Both the position numbers and the translations under genes were made by a program. Shown here in pieces: positions 13,001 through 27,290 of a stretch of DNA of 64,000 bases. The stretch's first letter is position 1. Every line of letters begins with the position of its first letter. The stretch is from Salvelinus alpinus (lineage: Eukaryota > Chordata > Actinopteri > Salmoniformes > Salmonidae): NCBI RefSeq assembly GCF_045679555.1, contig NC_092093.1:62388365-62452364 (forward strand). The letters run 5' to 3'. Under the pieces are notes generated by a model that was not told the DNA's origin, made no database searches, and was given only the letters and a program-made list of their open reading frames with translations.

Positions 13001-14327
13001 CAAACTGCCTTCAAATGGACTTTACATCTCTTTATGCTTTTCAGTTGCTGACTTATATAGTCAGTGGTAAAGGACACATTTCTATCATTTTTTTTAAGAG
13101 GAAATGTTTACTTTTGATAGAAAGTGCCCAGGACATTTACTGAATTGTAATAAATGGTATTTCTTTTTTATGAGTTTGTCACATGTGGATACTTTCGTTG
13201 TCATTACTAGCATTATACATATTTCAATAACATAATTTGACATAACAGGAGTGTAATATCATGTGTGGTAGTGTAACAGTGATGCAGCAGCATATGTTTT
13301 CAAGGGATGCAATGAAGCAAGTTTAAAAGGTCAAAAAAACATTGGCTCAACCTCCTCCCAATCCTGTCTCTTGCAGTTTTATTTGAGAACTGTCTGCTAC
13401 TGTTATTTCCATAGTAATGAGCAAGTGTCTGTTTTTCCCTGGCAGTCTAGCTTGTTTTAATTCATTCTAACAAGACGCAGCGTGCCGTGTTTCTGGGGCC
13501 CTGCAACTACACACTCATATACCACCCTGTTTAATCCAATCATTGTGTATTTGTGCAAACAGTTGCTGCCCACTCTCACAATTGACATAGATTAATTTGG
13601 ATCAATTATTGTTCCAATATGATGTGGATGACAATGATGACTTGGCACCAGATGGATCAGAGTTAGGTTTCTTTCTACTTCTAAAGTTGTTGTTCTCCCT
13701 CCCTCACCCCGCCACCCCAAAACACTCTTGGTCACAACACTAAATCATTAATGAAGAAGGATCCTTGTACTGAATGTTTTGTCTGTCTCTTTGCTAGACA
13801 TCCTGTGTGGGTGTGAGAGACTGCATGTGTGAGACTAGTAAGAATGTAGTGGGATTGTCCCTCTTGCCTCCCACCTGGGTATAAAGTGCTAGTAGTTGCT
13901 CTGGAAAAGCAACCGAGACACAGAGAGACGTTCATCTTCAAAATTGTCAGGTGATGTTCCAGTATTGACAGATTTAGAGGTGTCAGGGTTTTTCCATTCC
14001 ATAAAAGACAAAATGCTTTGCTACCACGATATTATTTCTCTATCATATAGTTTTTAACTAAGACGCAAAATGGTAAGGTAAGAGTGCCACTTTCAATAGC
14101 AGCACTTTGTGTGCCAGTGAGCAAATCACAGCTTTTAGCTTCAATTGTGATCAGGTACTCTCTTCCATAGTGCCTCTTCCTTAGCTGACACTGCAGTTTT
14201 GGTTGCCTTTCACTTCTCAACAAATAAACAACATCATGGCTCACTTTCAAGAGTGCAGCATCACCGTCCCTTTGGTGAAACGGCTTGACTGCAGGTACCA
14301 AACAAAGGAAAAGGCTGGAGTAGTATT

Positions 14328-15387
14328 TTGTTCAAATCACATCAAATCAAAAATCACATCAAATCAAAAATCACATCAAATTTGATTGGTCACATACATG
14401 TGTTTAGCAGATGTTATTTTGGGTGTAGCGAAATGCTTGTGTTTCTAGCTCCGACAGTGCAGTAGTATATAACAAGTAATATCTAACAATTACACAACAT
14501 ATACCCAATACACACAAATCTAGCAAAGGAATGGAATTAAGAATATAAAAATATATGGTTGAGCAATGTCAGAGTGGCATAGAATAAGATACAGTAGAAT
14601 AGCATAGGATACAGTATATACATATGAGATGGGTAATGCAAGATATGTAGACATTATTAAAGTGACTAGTGTTCCATTTACAAAAGTGGCCAGTGATTTC
14701 AAGTCTATGTATCTAGGCAGCAGCCTCTATATGTTAGTGATGGCTGTTTAACAGTCTGATGGCCTTGAGATAGAATCTGTTTTTCAGTCTATCGGTCCCA
14801 CTTTTGATGCACCTGAACTGACCTCGCCTTCTGGATGATAGCGGGGTGAACAGGCAGTGGCTCAGGTGGTTGTTGTCCTTGATGATCTTTTTGGCCTTCC
14901 TGTGAAATTGGGTGCTGTAGGTATCCTGGAGGGCAGGTAGTTTTCCCCCGGTGATGCACCATCCTCTGGAGAGCCCTGCTATTGCGGGCAGTGCAGTTGC
15001 TGTACCAAGCGATGATACAGCCCGACAGGATACTCTCGATTGTGCATCTGTAAAAGTTTGTGAGGGTTTTAGGTGACAATCAAAATTTCTTCAGCCTCTT
15101 GAGGTTGAAGAGGCGTTGTTGCGCCTTCTTCACCACACTGTCTGCGTGAGTGGACCATTTCAGTTTGTCAGTGATGTGTACGCCGAGGAACTTCAAGCTT
15201 TACACCTTCTCCACTGCGGTCCCATCAATGTGGATGGGGGGTGCTCCCTCTGCTGTTTCCTGAAGTCCACGATCATCTCCTTTGTTGTGTTGACGTTGAG
15301 TGAGAGGTTATTTTCCTGGCACCACACTCCCAGAGCCCTCACCACCTCCCTGTAGGCTGTCTCGTCATTGTTGGTAATCAAGCACAA
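14328..15387 (-). mobile_element. 5'-truncated L2/CR1-group LINE, duplicate copy
   Basis: Duplicate of the element at 3744-4803 with the same frame breaks. Confidence 0.8.
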
Positions 15388-15947
15388 CTAACTATTATGT
15401 TAGTTGTGCTTAGTTTAATGAGTGTTTGTTAGATTAAACATGAAAAAAACACATTTTGTTTTGATTTTTTGTTTGTCGTGACTGATCATTTAGGGCCTTA
15501 TGCAGGAAGTCTGATGTGGGCCTCATTGTGCAGGTGTTTCTTCGGGATGGCTCCCACTGTGTCAGATAGGTCCCCTCTCGGAGTGGTCTGTCCAGGTAAG
15601 TGTCACCTCTGGTTGAGAGGACCCAGGGTTCTACAGAGTGCCCTTTAGGTTCCCCAGTAGGAGGTTGTCTTTAACCCAGCAAGCCTTAGTAAAGGTGTCA
15701 CAACACACGACCATTGCCTAGATGTGTATGACCTTATAATGTGAAAAATGGCCTTACAGTTAAATGTTATAGAATGGAGACTCACAGGTTCTTGTCAAGC
15801 TCTGCTGTTGATTTTATGTTTGATGTTTGATAGCCCCTTATTATTTACATGAAATAAACCAGAAATAAACCCAATTCTTAACTAATCAATAGTCACAGTG
15901 GAAGCTTTAAGTTAAAAAAAGACTATCTACATATCATGGCTCTTCAA

Positions 15948-16509
15948 CAGTGGTGTAAAGTAATGAAGTAAAAATACTTTAAAGTACTACTTAAGTCATT
16001 TTGGGGGTATCTGTACTTTACTATATATTTTTACAACTTTTTATTTTACTTCACTACATTCCTAAAGAAAATAATGTAATTTTTACTCAATATATTTTCC
16101 CTGACCCCCAAAAGTATTTTGAATGATTAGCAGGACAGGAAAACGGTCCAATTCACAAACTTATCAAGAGAACATCCCTACTGCCTCTGATCTGGCAGAA
16201 TCCCTAAACACATGCTTCATTTGTAAATGTTGTCTGCATGTTGTATTGTGCCCCTGGTTATCCTTAAATAAAATAATACAATTGTGCCATCTGGTTTGAT
16301 TTACATAGGCAATTTGAAATGATTTATAGTTGTACTTTTACTTTTGATACTTAAGTATATTTTTGCAATTACATTAACTTTTGATACTTGAGTATATTTA
16401 AAACCTAATACTTTTAGACTATTACTCGAGTAGTATTTTACTGACTTTCACTTTTACTTGAGTCATTTTCTATTAAGGTGTCTTTACTTTTTCTCAAGTA
16501 TGAACGTAA
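15948..16509. mobile_element. hAT-type non-autonomous element, duplicate copy
   Basis: Duplicate of 5364-5925. Confidence 0.65.
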
Positions 16510-16603
16510 TATCATGGTTAGGTTAACTATATTTATTCAAAAGGAGACCTATTGATACTATTCATATACCATACACACGCACAAACACACACACAGCCCC
16601 TCG

Positions 16604-17203
<600 letters not shown>

Positions 17204-17844
17204 TAAGTGTTGAATATACAACTATCGAGGTTGCATTATAGGCTCGGAGATAATCATTGCTTTACTATGTGAATACGGAAATGGTGCAAGTGACAGGGGT
17301 GGGTGCCTCCTTTGACATTTGCAAGCTGCTACACCAGTTTATTACGCATGTAACTGATAATTCAGCCCTTTTGAAATAAATAGACAGCTATTACCTGAAA
17401 GCAAACTGGCACTGTTATTATTACCAATGATACAACCTAATGGAACTGCATTTGTCTGCAAGTCATAGGCTGTAGGCTACGGCCACTCGTAGCCTCTATA
17501 GCTACAATTCTTCCTCCAAGAAGAAGAAGCTACCGACAATGTTAATTTCAAATGAATCATTCTTCATTAAATTGTTAGGACGATATGTGAAAATAATTTA
17601 GCCTCAACACTTTTACTTTTTTCTGGTGGGATCTTCTGTGTCATACGAAGCAGTGTCTGTCTGCTCTGCTCTGGAAATCCAGACTGCCCTGCGTGGCTGG
17701 AGAGGGAGTGGTGTTGAAAGAATGTAGCCTATCGCCTGGCAGTGAATGTTGGCTACTGTGGTATCTTTGGAGACTGGATCTGCGTTTATGTCCAGGTCTG
17801 GGTTGTCCCCAAAAACACCTGCACCACGGCGGGCAAGTGGCATA

Positions 17845-19087
17845 TACTTTTGGCCATGTAGTGTATGTTGACACCTGCTCGTCGAACATCTTATTCCAAA
17901 ATCATGGGCATTAATATGGAGTTGGTCCCCCCCTTGCTGCTATAACAGCCTCCACTCTTCTGGGAAGGCTTTCCACTAGATGTTGGAACATTGCTGCAGG
18001 GACTTACTTCCATTCAGCCACAAGAATATTAGTGAGGTCGGCCACTGATGTTGGTCGATTAGGCCTGGCTCGCAGTCGGCATTCAGACTCTATTCCGCAT
18101 TCATCCCAGAGGTGTTCAATGGGGTTGAGGTCTGGACTTTGTGCAGGCCAGTCAAGTACTTCCACACCGATTTCGACAAACCATTTCTGTATGGACCTCG
18201 CTTTGTGCACAGGGGCATTGTCATGCTGAAACAGGAAAGGGCCTTCCCCAAACTGTTGCCAAAAAGTTGGAAACACAGAATCGTCTAGAATGTCATTGTA
18301 TGCTGTAGTGTTAAGATTTCCCTTCACTGGAAGTAAGGGGCCTATCCCGAACCATGAAAAACAGCCCCAGACCATTATACCTCCTCCAACAAACTTTACA
18401 GTTGGCACTATGTATTCGCGCAGGAAGCGTTCTCCTGGCATCCACCAAACCCAGATTAGTCCGTCGGACTGCCAGATGGTGAAGCATGATTCATCACTCC
18501 AAAGAACGTGTTTCCACTGCTCCAGAGTCCAATGGCGGCGAGCTTTTTCCACTCCAGCCGACGCTTGGCATTGTGCATGGTGATCTTAGCCTTGTGTGCG
18601 GCTGCTCGGCCATGGAAATCTATTTCATGAAGCTCCCGACGAACAGTTATTGTGCTCACGTTGCTTCCTGAGGCAGTTTGGAACTCGGTAGTGAGTGTTG
18701 CAACCGAGGACAGACGAGTTTTACGCGTTACGCGCTTCACTACTCAGCGGTCCCGTTCTGTGAGCTTGTGTGGCATACCACTTCGTGGCTGAGCTGTTGT
18801 TTCTCCTAGACGTTTCCACTTCACAATAGCAGCACTTGCAGTTGACCAGGGCAGCTCTAGTTGGGAAGAAATTTGATGAACTGACTTGTTGGAAAGGTGG
18901 CATTCTATGACGGTGCCACATTGAAAGTCACTGAGCTCTTCAGTAAGGCCATTATACTGACAATGTTTGTCTATGGTGATTGCATGGCGGTGTGCTCAAT
19001 TTTATACACCTGTCAGCAACGGGTGTAGCTGAAAAAGCCAAATCCACTAATTTGAAGGGGTGTCCACATACTTCCGTCTATATAGTG
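17845..19087 (-). mobile_element. Tc1-like transposon, degenerate (copy B)
   Basis: Duplicate of 7261-8503, with the same inverted left terminus and frame breaks. Confidence 0.9.
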
Positions 19088-20250
19088 TATCATGTTACAT
19101 TATCAGCATGGCATCATTCACACTCGCAGCAGGTGCATTAAGCAGAGGCTCGTCTTTACACTCTAGCCTTATCTCCATTGGTCCTATGTCGGGTTGCATT
19201 ATGTTGGACATAGAAAGAGGAAGGCTCAACTAAACTTTACGTGAATCATTTTAATCTGTCGTGCAACTCAGAACAGGTTTTGTCCTGATAGTTTCTGGTC
19301 CGTGTCTCAACACCAGGATGTGTGCTAGGCCTGTTTGGAACAAGTTAGGCTCTCTTCTGCTATACCAGTAATCTGACACTGCTGGTGAAACAAATTGGCC
19401 CACCTTTGTTGTTGAGCAGCCAGTAAGTCTAGCCTGTCTTACTGTACCTGTCTCAACGGTTTTGGGGGATAGGGAATGCACAATACTAGACTACATTGAT
19501 ATTAGCCAATATGCAATGCTATTATAATGTTATTACACTGTTAGTAACACCATTGAGTATTCACTACATGTTAGCATGTTTACTAAAACTTGCTCTTTTA
19601 ATGTAAATTATCTGAACTATGATAATATAAATATTTTATTAGACATCTCTGTATTCTTTCCCTATTGTCTTACATAGGCTACTGGGTTTATATGAGGATT
19701 AGACTTTGTACTTCCTGGAGTTGTGTGAGGTTATCTTAAGTAGGAGGAGAGTTCATAGTAGGAACAACGCTCCCCCTGCATTCATGAAGTGAACAGCCCA
19801 GATTAGTCAGAGCACCACAGCGTGTGGGTGTTTAAGAGCAGTGAGTTTACCACTGCTTTATTATGCTTTAGGCCTGTGTCGTGGCCTATAAATATTACAG
19901 ATTCTAAAGGTGTGCCTGAATTCGTTTAAAAAAAAAAAGATAACCAGCTGTGATTCTATTTATAAGCGTATTGGAGGCATGGATGGACATTTTGAAGGCT
20001 GCTCATCCTAAAACAATTAGAAACTTTGAGTCTGAAGTAACCACTTCCTGTCTAAACAACTGGGTGACCCATTACCAGTGACTTACGTAATCTCTCCTCT
20101 TGCCTTGAGGCACAGAGACATCTCAGAGAGAATGCCATTACTTCCAGTCTACTGCCCTCTCAATGACAGTCCCTCTGATCATGATACATTCAGTCCTCAC
20201 TGTCCCCCTCTTTGAGACACGTTGTACACACTTCCAAGACAATCCCAATC

Positions 20251-20972
20251 CCTACACACTACCTCTAGTCCCCTACACACTACCTCTAGTCCCCTACACA
20301 CTACCCCTAGTTCCCTACCTACTACCCCTAGTTCCCTACCTACTACCCCTAGTTCCCTACCTACTACCCCTAGTTCCCTACCCACTAGCCCTAGTCTCCT
20401 ACCCACTAGCCCTAGTCTCCTACCTACTACCCCTAGTCTCCTACCCACTAGCCCTAGTCTCCTACCCACTACCCTAGTCCCCTACCCACTACCCCTAGTC
20501 CAATAGCCCTAGTCCCCCTAGCCCTAGTCCCCTACCCACTAGCCCTAGTCCACTACCCCTAGTCTCCTACCTAGTCCCCTACCCACTACCCTTAGTCCAA
20601 TAGCCCTAGTCCCCCCACCCACTAACCCTAGTCCCCGACCCACTAACCCTAGTCCCCGACCCACTAACCCTAGTCCCCTACCCACTAACCCTAGTCCCCT
20701 ACCCACTAGCCCTAGTCCCCTACCCACTAGCCCTCTACCCATTAGCCCTAGTTCCCTACCTACTACCCCTAGTTCCCTACCTACTAGCCCTAGTTCCCTA
20801 CCCACTAGCCCTAGTCTCCTACCCACTACCCCTAGTCCCCTACCCACTACCCCTAGTCCCTTACCCACTAGCCCTAGTCCCCTACCCACTAGCCCTAGTC
20901 CCCTACCCACTAGCCCTAGTCCCCTACCCACTAGCCGTAGTCCCCTACCCACTAGCCCTAGTCCACTAGCCT
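20251..20972. repeat. 21-bp minisatellite (about 34 units)
   Basis: Variable units of the type CCTACCCACTAGCCCTAGTC, with CTAC-ACTAC and TTCC variants and some shortened units. It begins about 80 bp after the distal edge of the duplication. The unit length is divisible by three and lacks stops, which makes false open frames on both strands. Confidence 0.9.
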
Positions 20973-22847
20973 TATGCTGATACTGAATAGGCAGAGTGTT
21001 GTTCAAAGGAGTTGCATGTTACAGCCCTATTTTGAACTCTTCTTGTAGCTTTGTGATATTCATTGTAACACTATCCAAGCCATTACATTTGTTTTGTTGA
21101 AACGAAGTTGTCAGCCTCAGATTTAGTTTGTTCTCATTTTCACTGTGAACTTGACCTTTGCTGTTGTTTAGGGATACATCCTGCGTCAGCTTGCATAGTG
21201 AAGGGTTCTCACATTGTCACAGAGAAGCAAAACAGTGACGGAAGCAGGAGTACATTCATCCTAAGATCAGAGTAGGTCTGATGAGAGAGGGAGGGAGAAC
21301 AGTAGATGGATGGAAGAGAGACTCTGGAGACATCAAAGATGCCTAGGTGCAGTAGCTGGCACTGTCCTCCAATTCTGAGAATGCGGTTTATGGTCCATTT
21401 CATTCATGATGAATAAATAGTTTGCCAACGCCGGGCTGACTTCCAAGTCCGTAACCAATATGTGATTTTTCTGCAGTGAGATAAATCAGCATATTTACAT
21501 CCTCCTGAAAACAACCCCAAGTATTTTGGTGCTTGCAGTATGGACCAAATGGGCTAAAAGAATATAACAGATGCTCTCTATCAGTCCATTGGAAGGTGTG
21601 GTAGAGATACCATAATGCTTGTAAACACCTACCTGACTCTCTCCAATCAGTTAAGGGGGAAGGGGAGGGGCTACTGTGTTGTTTTCAGAACAAGTTGTTG
21701 GATCAACTTTAAACCCAGACATTGAGTCACGGGGAGGGAAGGAGCTGCCAGCCGCAGCGAGGTCCGGGCTCTTCCAGAGGTCCGGGCTCTTCCAGAGGTC
21801 CGGGCTCTTCCAGAGGTCCGGGCTCTTCCAGAGGTCCGGGCTCTTCCAGAGTTCAGTAGGGCCGCTGCACATTTCTCTCATTCCACAGTCCTCCGCTTTC
21901 CCAGCTCACTGCAGCCTGTGAATACATTCAGTTCACACACACAAAGGCCTGCTGCGGGGATATAGCAGTCTGTCCACAGTATATGCCTACACTGTACAGT
22001 ATCAGTGCAGTCTTATGCAGGCTTAAACTGGCTTATATACAGTGTATCGCCGTGGTTTCATGAACGTGGTCATATCTAGGATAAGTCACTGGCAGTCCTC
22101 TGTATACAGTACTGTATTTTGTCAGTTTATATGACAAAACAAGCAATGTGTAGTGTAGAGAATCATTGTACTATCCAAACCGCTGTGAAATATGTTTTCA
22201 ATAACCCAAAATATAGTATTTTCAGCTGTTTGAAGCTGGTGTACAAAACCCAAAGTAAAATACGCAAAAACAAAACATAAGAACGGGAAGCATAGAAATA
22301 GGGCACATAGAACAGATATACCGCTTCTTAGACTTGCTGTCAATGAGAATGACATATCTATAACTCACATTTCTATATGAATTTGGTCAGGTCGCCCAAA
22401 AAGTTAGGTATTGTAGCTTTAATGCTACTGAATCAAGACTGTATCTACTATAACTACAGCAGTAACTACGAATCCTTTTAAATTAAGCAATGTGAGCTGA
22501 CCAATAGTAGATCTCATTTAATTCATGTGATGCGGAACAGAGGCGTGCAACAAATTTCTAATATGCTGTAATACGCTGCTTATTAACCTTCCCAAAAGTA
22601 AGGTTGACATGAACAAAGGTATGGAGCAACTACTATGGCAAACTGTTTTCCTCCTGAGTGTGGATGGTAATGAAGATGAAGCTATATATAAGTATGAACA
22701 GAATATATGATGTACTATTCAGGAAGAATGTGTGCGCTGATAGCAGAATACAGTTCCTTAAAAGGCCTTTCGGGAATGTTATCTACAGCCTGTTATGGCC
22801 TATTTTTGTCACATGTACTTTTATTTTTTTTTATTATTCTTTTTTGA
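20973..22847 (+). other. arfgef1 intron 1, no gene seen
   Basis: Apart from the short array at 21759-21848 I see no exon, conserved block or known mobile element. Confidence 0.5.
21759..21848. repeat. 18-bp tandem repeat, 5 units
   Basis: Five identical units of GAGGTCCGGGCTCTTCCA, GC-rich in an AT-rich intron. Stop-free in two opposite frames (GLFQRS on +, LWKSPD on -). Confidence 0.9.
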
Positions 22848-22995
22848 ACACCTACTCATTCAAGGGTTTTTCTTTATTTGTACTATTTTCTACATTGTAG
22901 AATAATAGTGAAGACATCAAAACTATGAAATAACACATATGGAATCATGTAGTAACCAACAAAGTGTTAAACAAATCAAAACATATATATATATT
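22848..22995. mobile_element. Tc1-like terminal fragment
   Basis: CACCTACTCATTCAAGGG...TACATTGTAGAATAATAGTG...GTGTTAAACAAATCAAAAC is the terminal region of a common salmonid Tc1 family. It ends where the L1 poly(A) tail begins, so the L1 may have inserted into it. Confidence 0.6.
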
Positions 22996-23078
22996 TTTTT
23001 AATACTTTGTTTTTATTGTAGGAACACAAAGAAAGTACAAATAAAGTCAAATAAAAGAACAACAAAAAAATCTGGCAG

Positions 23079-24050
23079 TTACAGTGATGATACCTTCATC
23101 ATCATATCAGTTACAGTGATGATACCTTCATCATCATATCATCATATCAGTTACAGTGATGATACCTTCATCCTCATATCATCATATCAGTTACAGTGAT
23201 GCTACCTTCATCATCATATCAGTTACAGTGATGATACCTTCATCATCATATCATCATATCAGTTACAGTGATGATACCTTCATCATCATATCAGTTACAG
23301 TGATGATACTTTCATCATCATATCATCATATCAGTTACAGTGATGATATCTTCATCCTCATATCATCATATCAGTTACAGTGATGATACCTTTATCATCA
23401 TATCAGTCACAGTGATACCTTCATCATCATATCATCATATCAGTTACAGTGATGATACCTTCATCATCATATCATCATATCAGTTAGAGTGATGATACCT
23501 TCATCATCATATCAGTTACAGTGATGATACCTTCATCATCATATCAGTTACAATGATACCTTCATCATCATATCAGTTACAATGATGATACCTTCATCAT
23601 CATATCAGTTACAGTGACGATACCTTCATCATCATATCAGTTACAGTGATGATACCTTCATCATCATATCAGTTACAGTGCACGTCATACCTTCATCATA
23701 TCAGTTGCAGTGATGATACCTTCATCATCATATCATCATATCAGTTACAATGATGATACCTTGATCATCATATCATCATATCAGTTACAGTGATGATACC
23801 TTCTTCATCATATCATCATATCAGTTACAGTGATGATACCTTCATCATCATATCAGTTACAGTGCACGTCAAACCTTCATCATCATATCATCATATCAGT
23901 TACAGTGCACGTCATACCTTCATCATCATATCAGTTACAGTGCACGTCATACCTTCATCATCATATCATTATAGCAGTTACAGTGCACGTCATACCTTCA
24001 TCATCATATTAGTTACAGTGCATGTCATACCTTCATCATCATTTCAGTTA
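23079..24050. repeat. Minisatellite in L1 3' UTR (31- and 40-bp unit types)
   Basis: Units of the type ATCATATCAGTTACAGTGATG plus ATACCTTCATC, in a short form and a longer form with an added ATCATATC. In the right third GATGATACC is replaced by GCACGTCATACC. The array lies between the last L1 ORF2 codons and the L1 poly(A) signal. Confidence 0.9.
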
Positions 24051-24449
24051 CATTGACATCTTTGAATTAGACCTTTTCCAAGTATGAAACCCATTTCTCC
24101 CAGTATTCCTGACCTCTCTCCTGTTGAGTTCTTAAAGCAAAGGTCATACGCTCCATGTGGCGTATTTCTTCTACAATTATCCATTGTGTCACTGTGGGAG
24201 GGTCTTTTTGTAGCCATTTCCTAGTGATAGCCTTTTTACTGGCTGCCAGTAGGACCTTCAAGAGGTACTTTTCTCTATTGTGTAAGTTAAGTTAAGTTAT
24301 CAGGTATTTCACCCAAGTACAAAGAAATGAATGTTTGTTCTATGTCAAATCCCATTATTTTTCCAATGTTAGATCATATTTCTACCCAGTAAGTTTCGAT
24401 TGCGGGGCAAGTCCAAAAGATATGAGAGTGGTCCGCCCTCAATAGACCG

Positions 24450-24596
24450 CATTCTCTCCAACAAGGGTGTAGTGAGCCAGTCTGTTTTGATTTCAGTGTA
24501 GGTGTTATGAAGTAACGTATAACATTCTCTCCAACAAGGGTGTAGTGAGCCAGTCTGTTTTGATTTCAGTGTAGGTGTTATGAAGAAACGTATAAC
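24450..24596. repeat. 73-bp tandem duplication in L1 ORF2 C-terminal region
   Basis: Two copies of a 73-bp segment starting CATTCTCTCCAACAAGGGTG (24450 and 24523), nearly identical. 73 is not divisible by three, so it also shifts the frame. Confidence 0.85.
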
Positions 24597-24866
24597 ATTC
24601 TTCCAACAGAATTCTCTCCATGACCTTGAGTTGGTGGAGCTTTGTTGAGTCTCTAATATGTTCAACCATGTTTCATCAGTTATTTCAATGTCAAGTTCCT
24701 CCTCCCATTTCTTTTTAATATAGTTTGGAGAATGTTTCTTTGAGGATTGAATACCCAAGTAGAGATTTTAAATCGTTTTTTTGTTACTCCCCAAGTTGTA
24801 TGCGTTAGTGAATACTTGGATTAATTTTGGAGGTGCTCGAGCGTCAGTCACTTTTATCTCCCTTAA

Positions 24867-26309
24867 AACCTGTCTAGGACAGGGGTTCCACTGAAAAGGC
24901 AGAGCGGGAAATTCAAATTTTTTTTTTGGGGGGAAATATTTAACTTTCACACATTAACAAGTCCAATACAGCATTTGAAAGATAAACATCTTGTGAATCC
25001 AGCCAACATGTCCGATTTTTTAAATGTATTACAGCAAAAACACCACGTATATTTATGTTAGCTCACCACCAAATACAAAAGAGGACAGACATTTTTCACA
25101 GCACCGGTAGCATGCAGGTAGCATGCACAAAGCCAACCTAACTAACCTAGAACCAACCTAACTAACCTAGAAACAACTCCCTCAGATGACAGTCCTATAA
25201 CATGTTACACAATAAATCTATGTTTTGTTCGAAAAATGTGCATATTTGAGCTATAAATCAGTTTTACATTACTGCTACCATCATAGCTACCATCATAGCT
25301 ACAGTCAGAAATCGCACGGGAGTAGCCAGAGTAAATACAGACACCAACGTCAACTACCTAATTACTCATCATAAAACATTTCAGAAAAATATATGGTGGA
25401 TAGCTAATGAAAGACAAAGATCTTGTGAATACAGCCAATATTTCCGATTTTTGAAGTGTTTTACAGCGAAAACACAATATATCGTTATATTAGCTTACTA
25501 CAATAGCTAACACACAGCAGCATTGAATCAAGGCAAACGGTAGCGATAGCACAGTTCGACAGATATATGAAATAGCATCCCAAATTGGGTCCTTATCTTT
25601 GTTGATCTTCCATCAGAATGTTGTACAAGGTGTCCTTTGTTCAGAACCGTCTTTGTTTGGATCCAGAACGAACTATTTCCCTCTTGAATTAGCAAGCACA
25701 CTGGCCGTGCGGCGCTAACCTCTCCTTCTTGAACAAATTCCTCCAACACATCACGTCTAAAGTCCCGAATAAATTTCAATAATATAATTAAACTATATTG
25801 AAAAAACATACTTTAGGATGATATTGTGACATGTATCAAATAAAATCGAAGCCGGAGATCATATTCACCTATAACGACGGTTTTCCAGGAGGCGATTCCA
25901 GGTCCAACTTCGCGCCTTCCAAAAAAAAATAATGGCGGACCTCTCACTCCAAGAGGTTATTCAATCCCAGAACGAGATAATCAAGTCATTTCTGCTCTCA
26001 CTTCCGCATGACACCCAGGGGAAGGTGTATGACGTGTTTCTACAGTCATAAGTGACATGCCCTTTTATAGACAAGCTCTTGAAGAGAGACCTTGCTTTTG
26101 GAAATCTCACTTCCGGATAGGAAATGGGCTGTAAAAAGAGTTCTGTTTCACTTAGAGAAATAATTCAAACGGTTTTAGAAACTAGAGAGTGTTTTCTATC
26201 CAATAGTAATAATAATATGCATATTGTACGAGCAAGAATTGAGTACGAGGCCGTTTAAATTGGATACGATTTTCCAAAAGTGAAAATAGCACCCCCTATC
26301 CCAAAGAAG
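24867..26309. mobile_element. piggyBac-like non-autonomous element in L1
   Basis: Flanked by TTAA at 24863-24866 and 26310-26313. Ends AACCTGTCTAGGACAGGGG and CACCCCCTATCCCAAAGAAG form an imperfect inverted repeat (the CAGGGG and ATAGGGGGTG class). The L1 reading frame resumes across one TTAA, which fits a clean insertion. The body has internal repeats (TTGTGAATCCAGCCAA and TTGTGAATACAGCCAA; CATAGCTACCATCATAGCTA) and no long frame. Confidence 0.8.
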
Positions 26310-27290
26310 TTAAGAAATAGTGTCGAACTTGTAGGTATCTGTAAAAATTTTGTTTATCCAAGCCATGTTTTTTTACTTAGGTCCTGGAAGTTATCTAGGT
26401 TCCCATTCCTTATAATTGTACTGAATGATGTGATGCCTTTCTGCGTCCATTGTTTAAATCTGCTGTCCTGAGTTGCAGGGATGAAGCTGGGGTCGTATGT
26501 GGGCCAACTCAGCAGTTTGATCTCTCTGTCTAAATTATTTTTGCTTAACTACCCTAAACCATGTCTTCTGAGAGAAATTAATCCACTGATTTTGTCTTTT
26601 GTATATTTATTTTACTATGTCCTTATTCCAAAAACTGACTGTATGGGTATCTCTGTCAAAGTAGTCTCGATGTCTTTCCATTTGGATTCGTATTCTGAAT
26701 TGCACCAACACACCGGAGGTCTCAATTGGGCTGACACATAATCATCTTTTAGGATTGGTAAGGCCATACCCCCACAGTTTTTTGGTAATTGTAATGTTGT
26801 ATATCTAGTTCTTGGTCTCTTACTGTTCCAGATAAACCTTGGTATCCGTTTATCCCTAAACTGTTTAGGCGGGATTTCTACGGGCAGTGATTGGAACAAA
26901 TACAGTAACCTTGGCAGGATGTTCATTTTGATTGTTTCAATTCTACTACTAAGATCTAAGGGAAGTGAGTTCCACCTGTCTAGGTCATCATATATTTTCT
27001 TGTTGATGTGATCGTAATTCATGCAATAAAGTTTGGGTGTATCTTTTGGTAGATATACTCCAAGATATTTAATGGATGAAGAGGTCCAGTGGAAGTTATA
27101 CCTACTCTTCAGCTCTTCCTGTGGGGTATAATTATATACTAGGGCTTGGGTCTTGTGTACGTTAAGCACATACCCTGAATATGTTCCAAATGTTTGTAAA
27201 ACATCCATCAATCTAGGTACGCTTGAGCCTGGGTCTTTAAGGAATAACAGAACGTCATCAGCATACATGCATATCTTATGTTCACTGCCT

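Noticed and set aside
20163-21006. Open frames on both strands rich in Leu-Val-Gly or Pro-Ser-Thr
   Set aside because: By-products of the 21-bp minisatellite; no start context, homology or splice signals.
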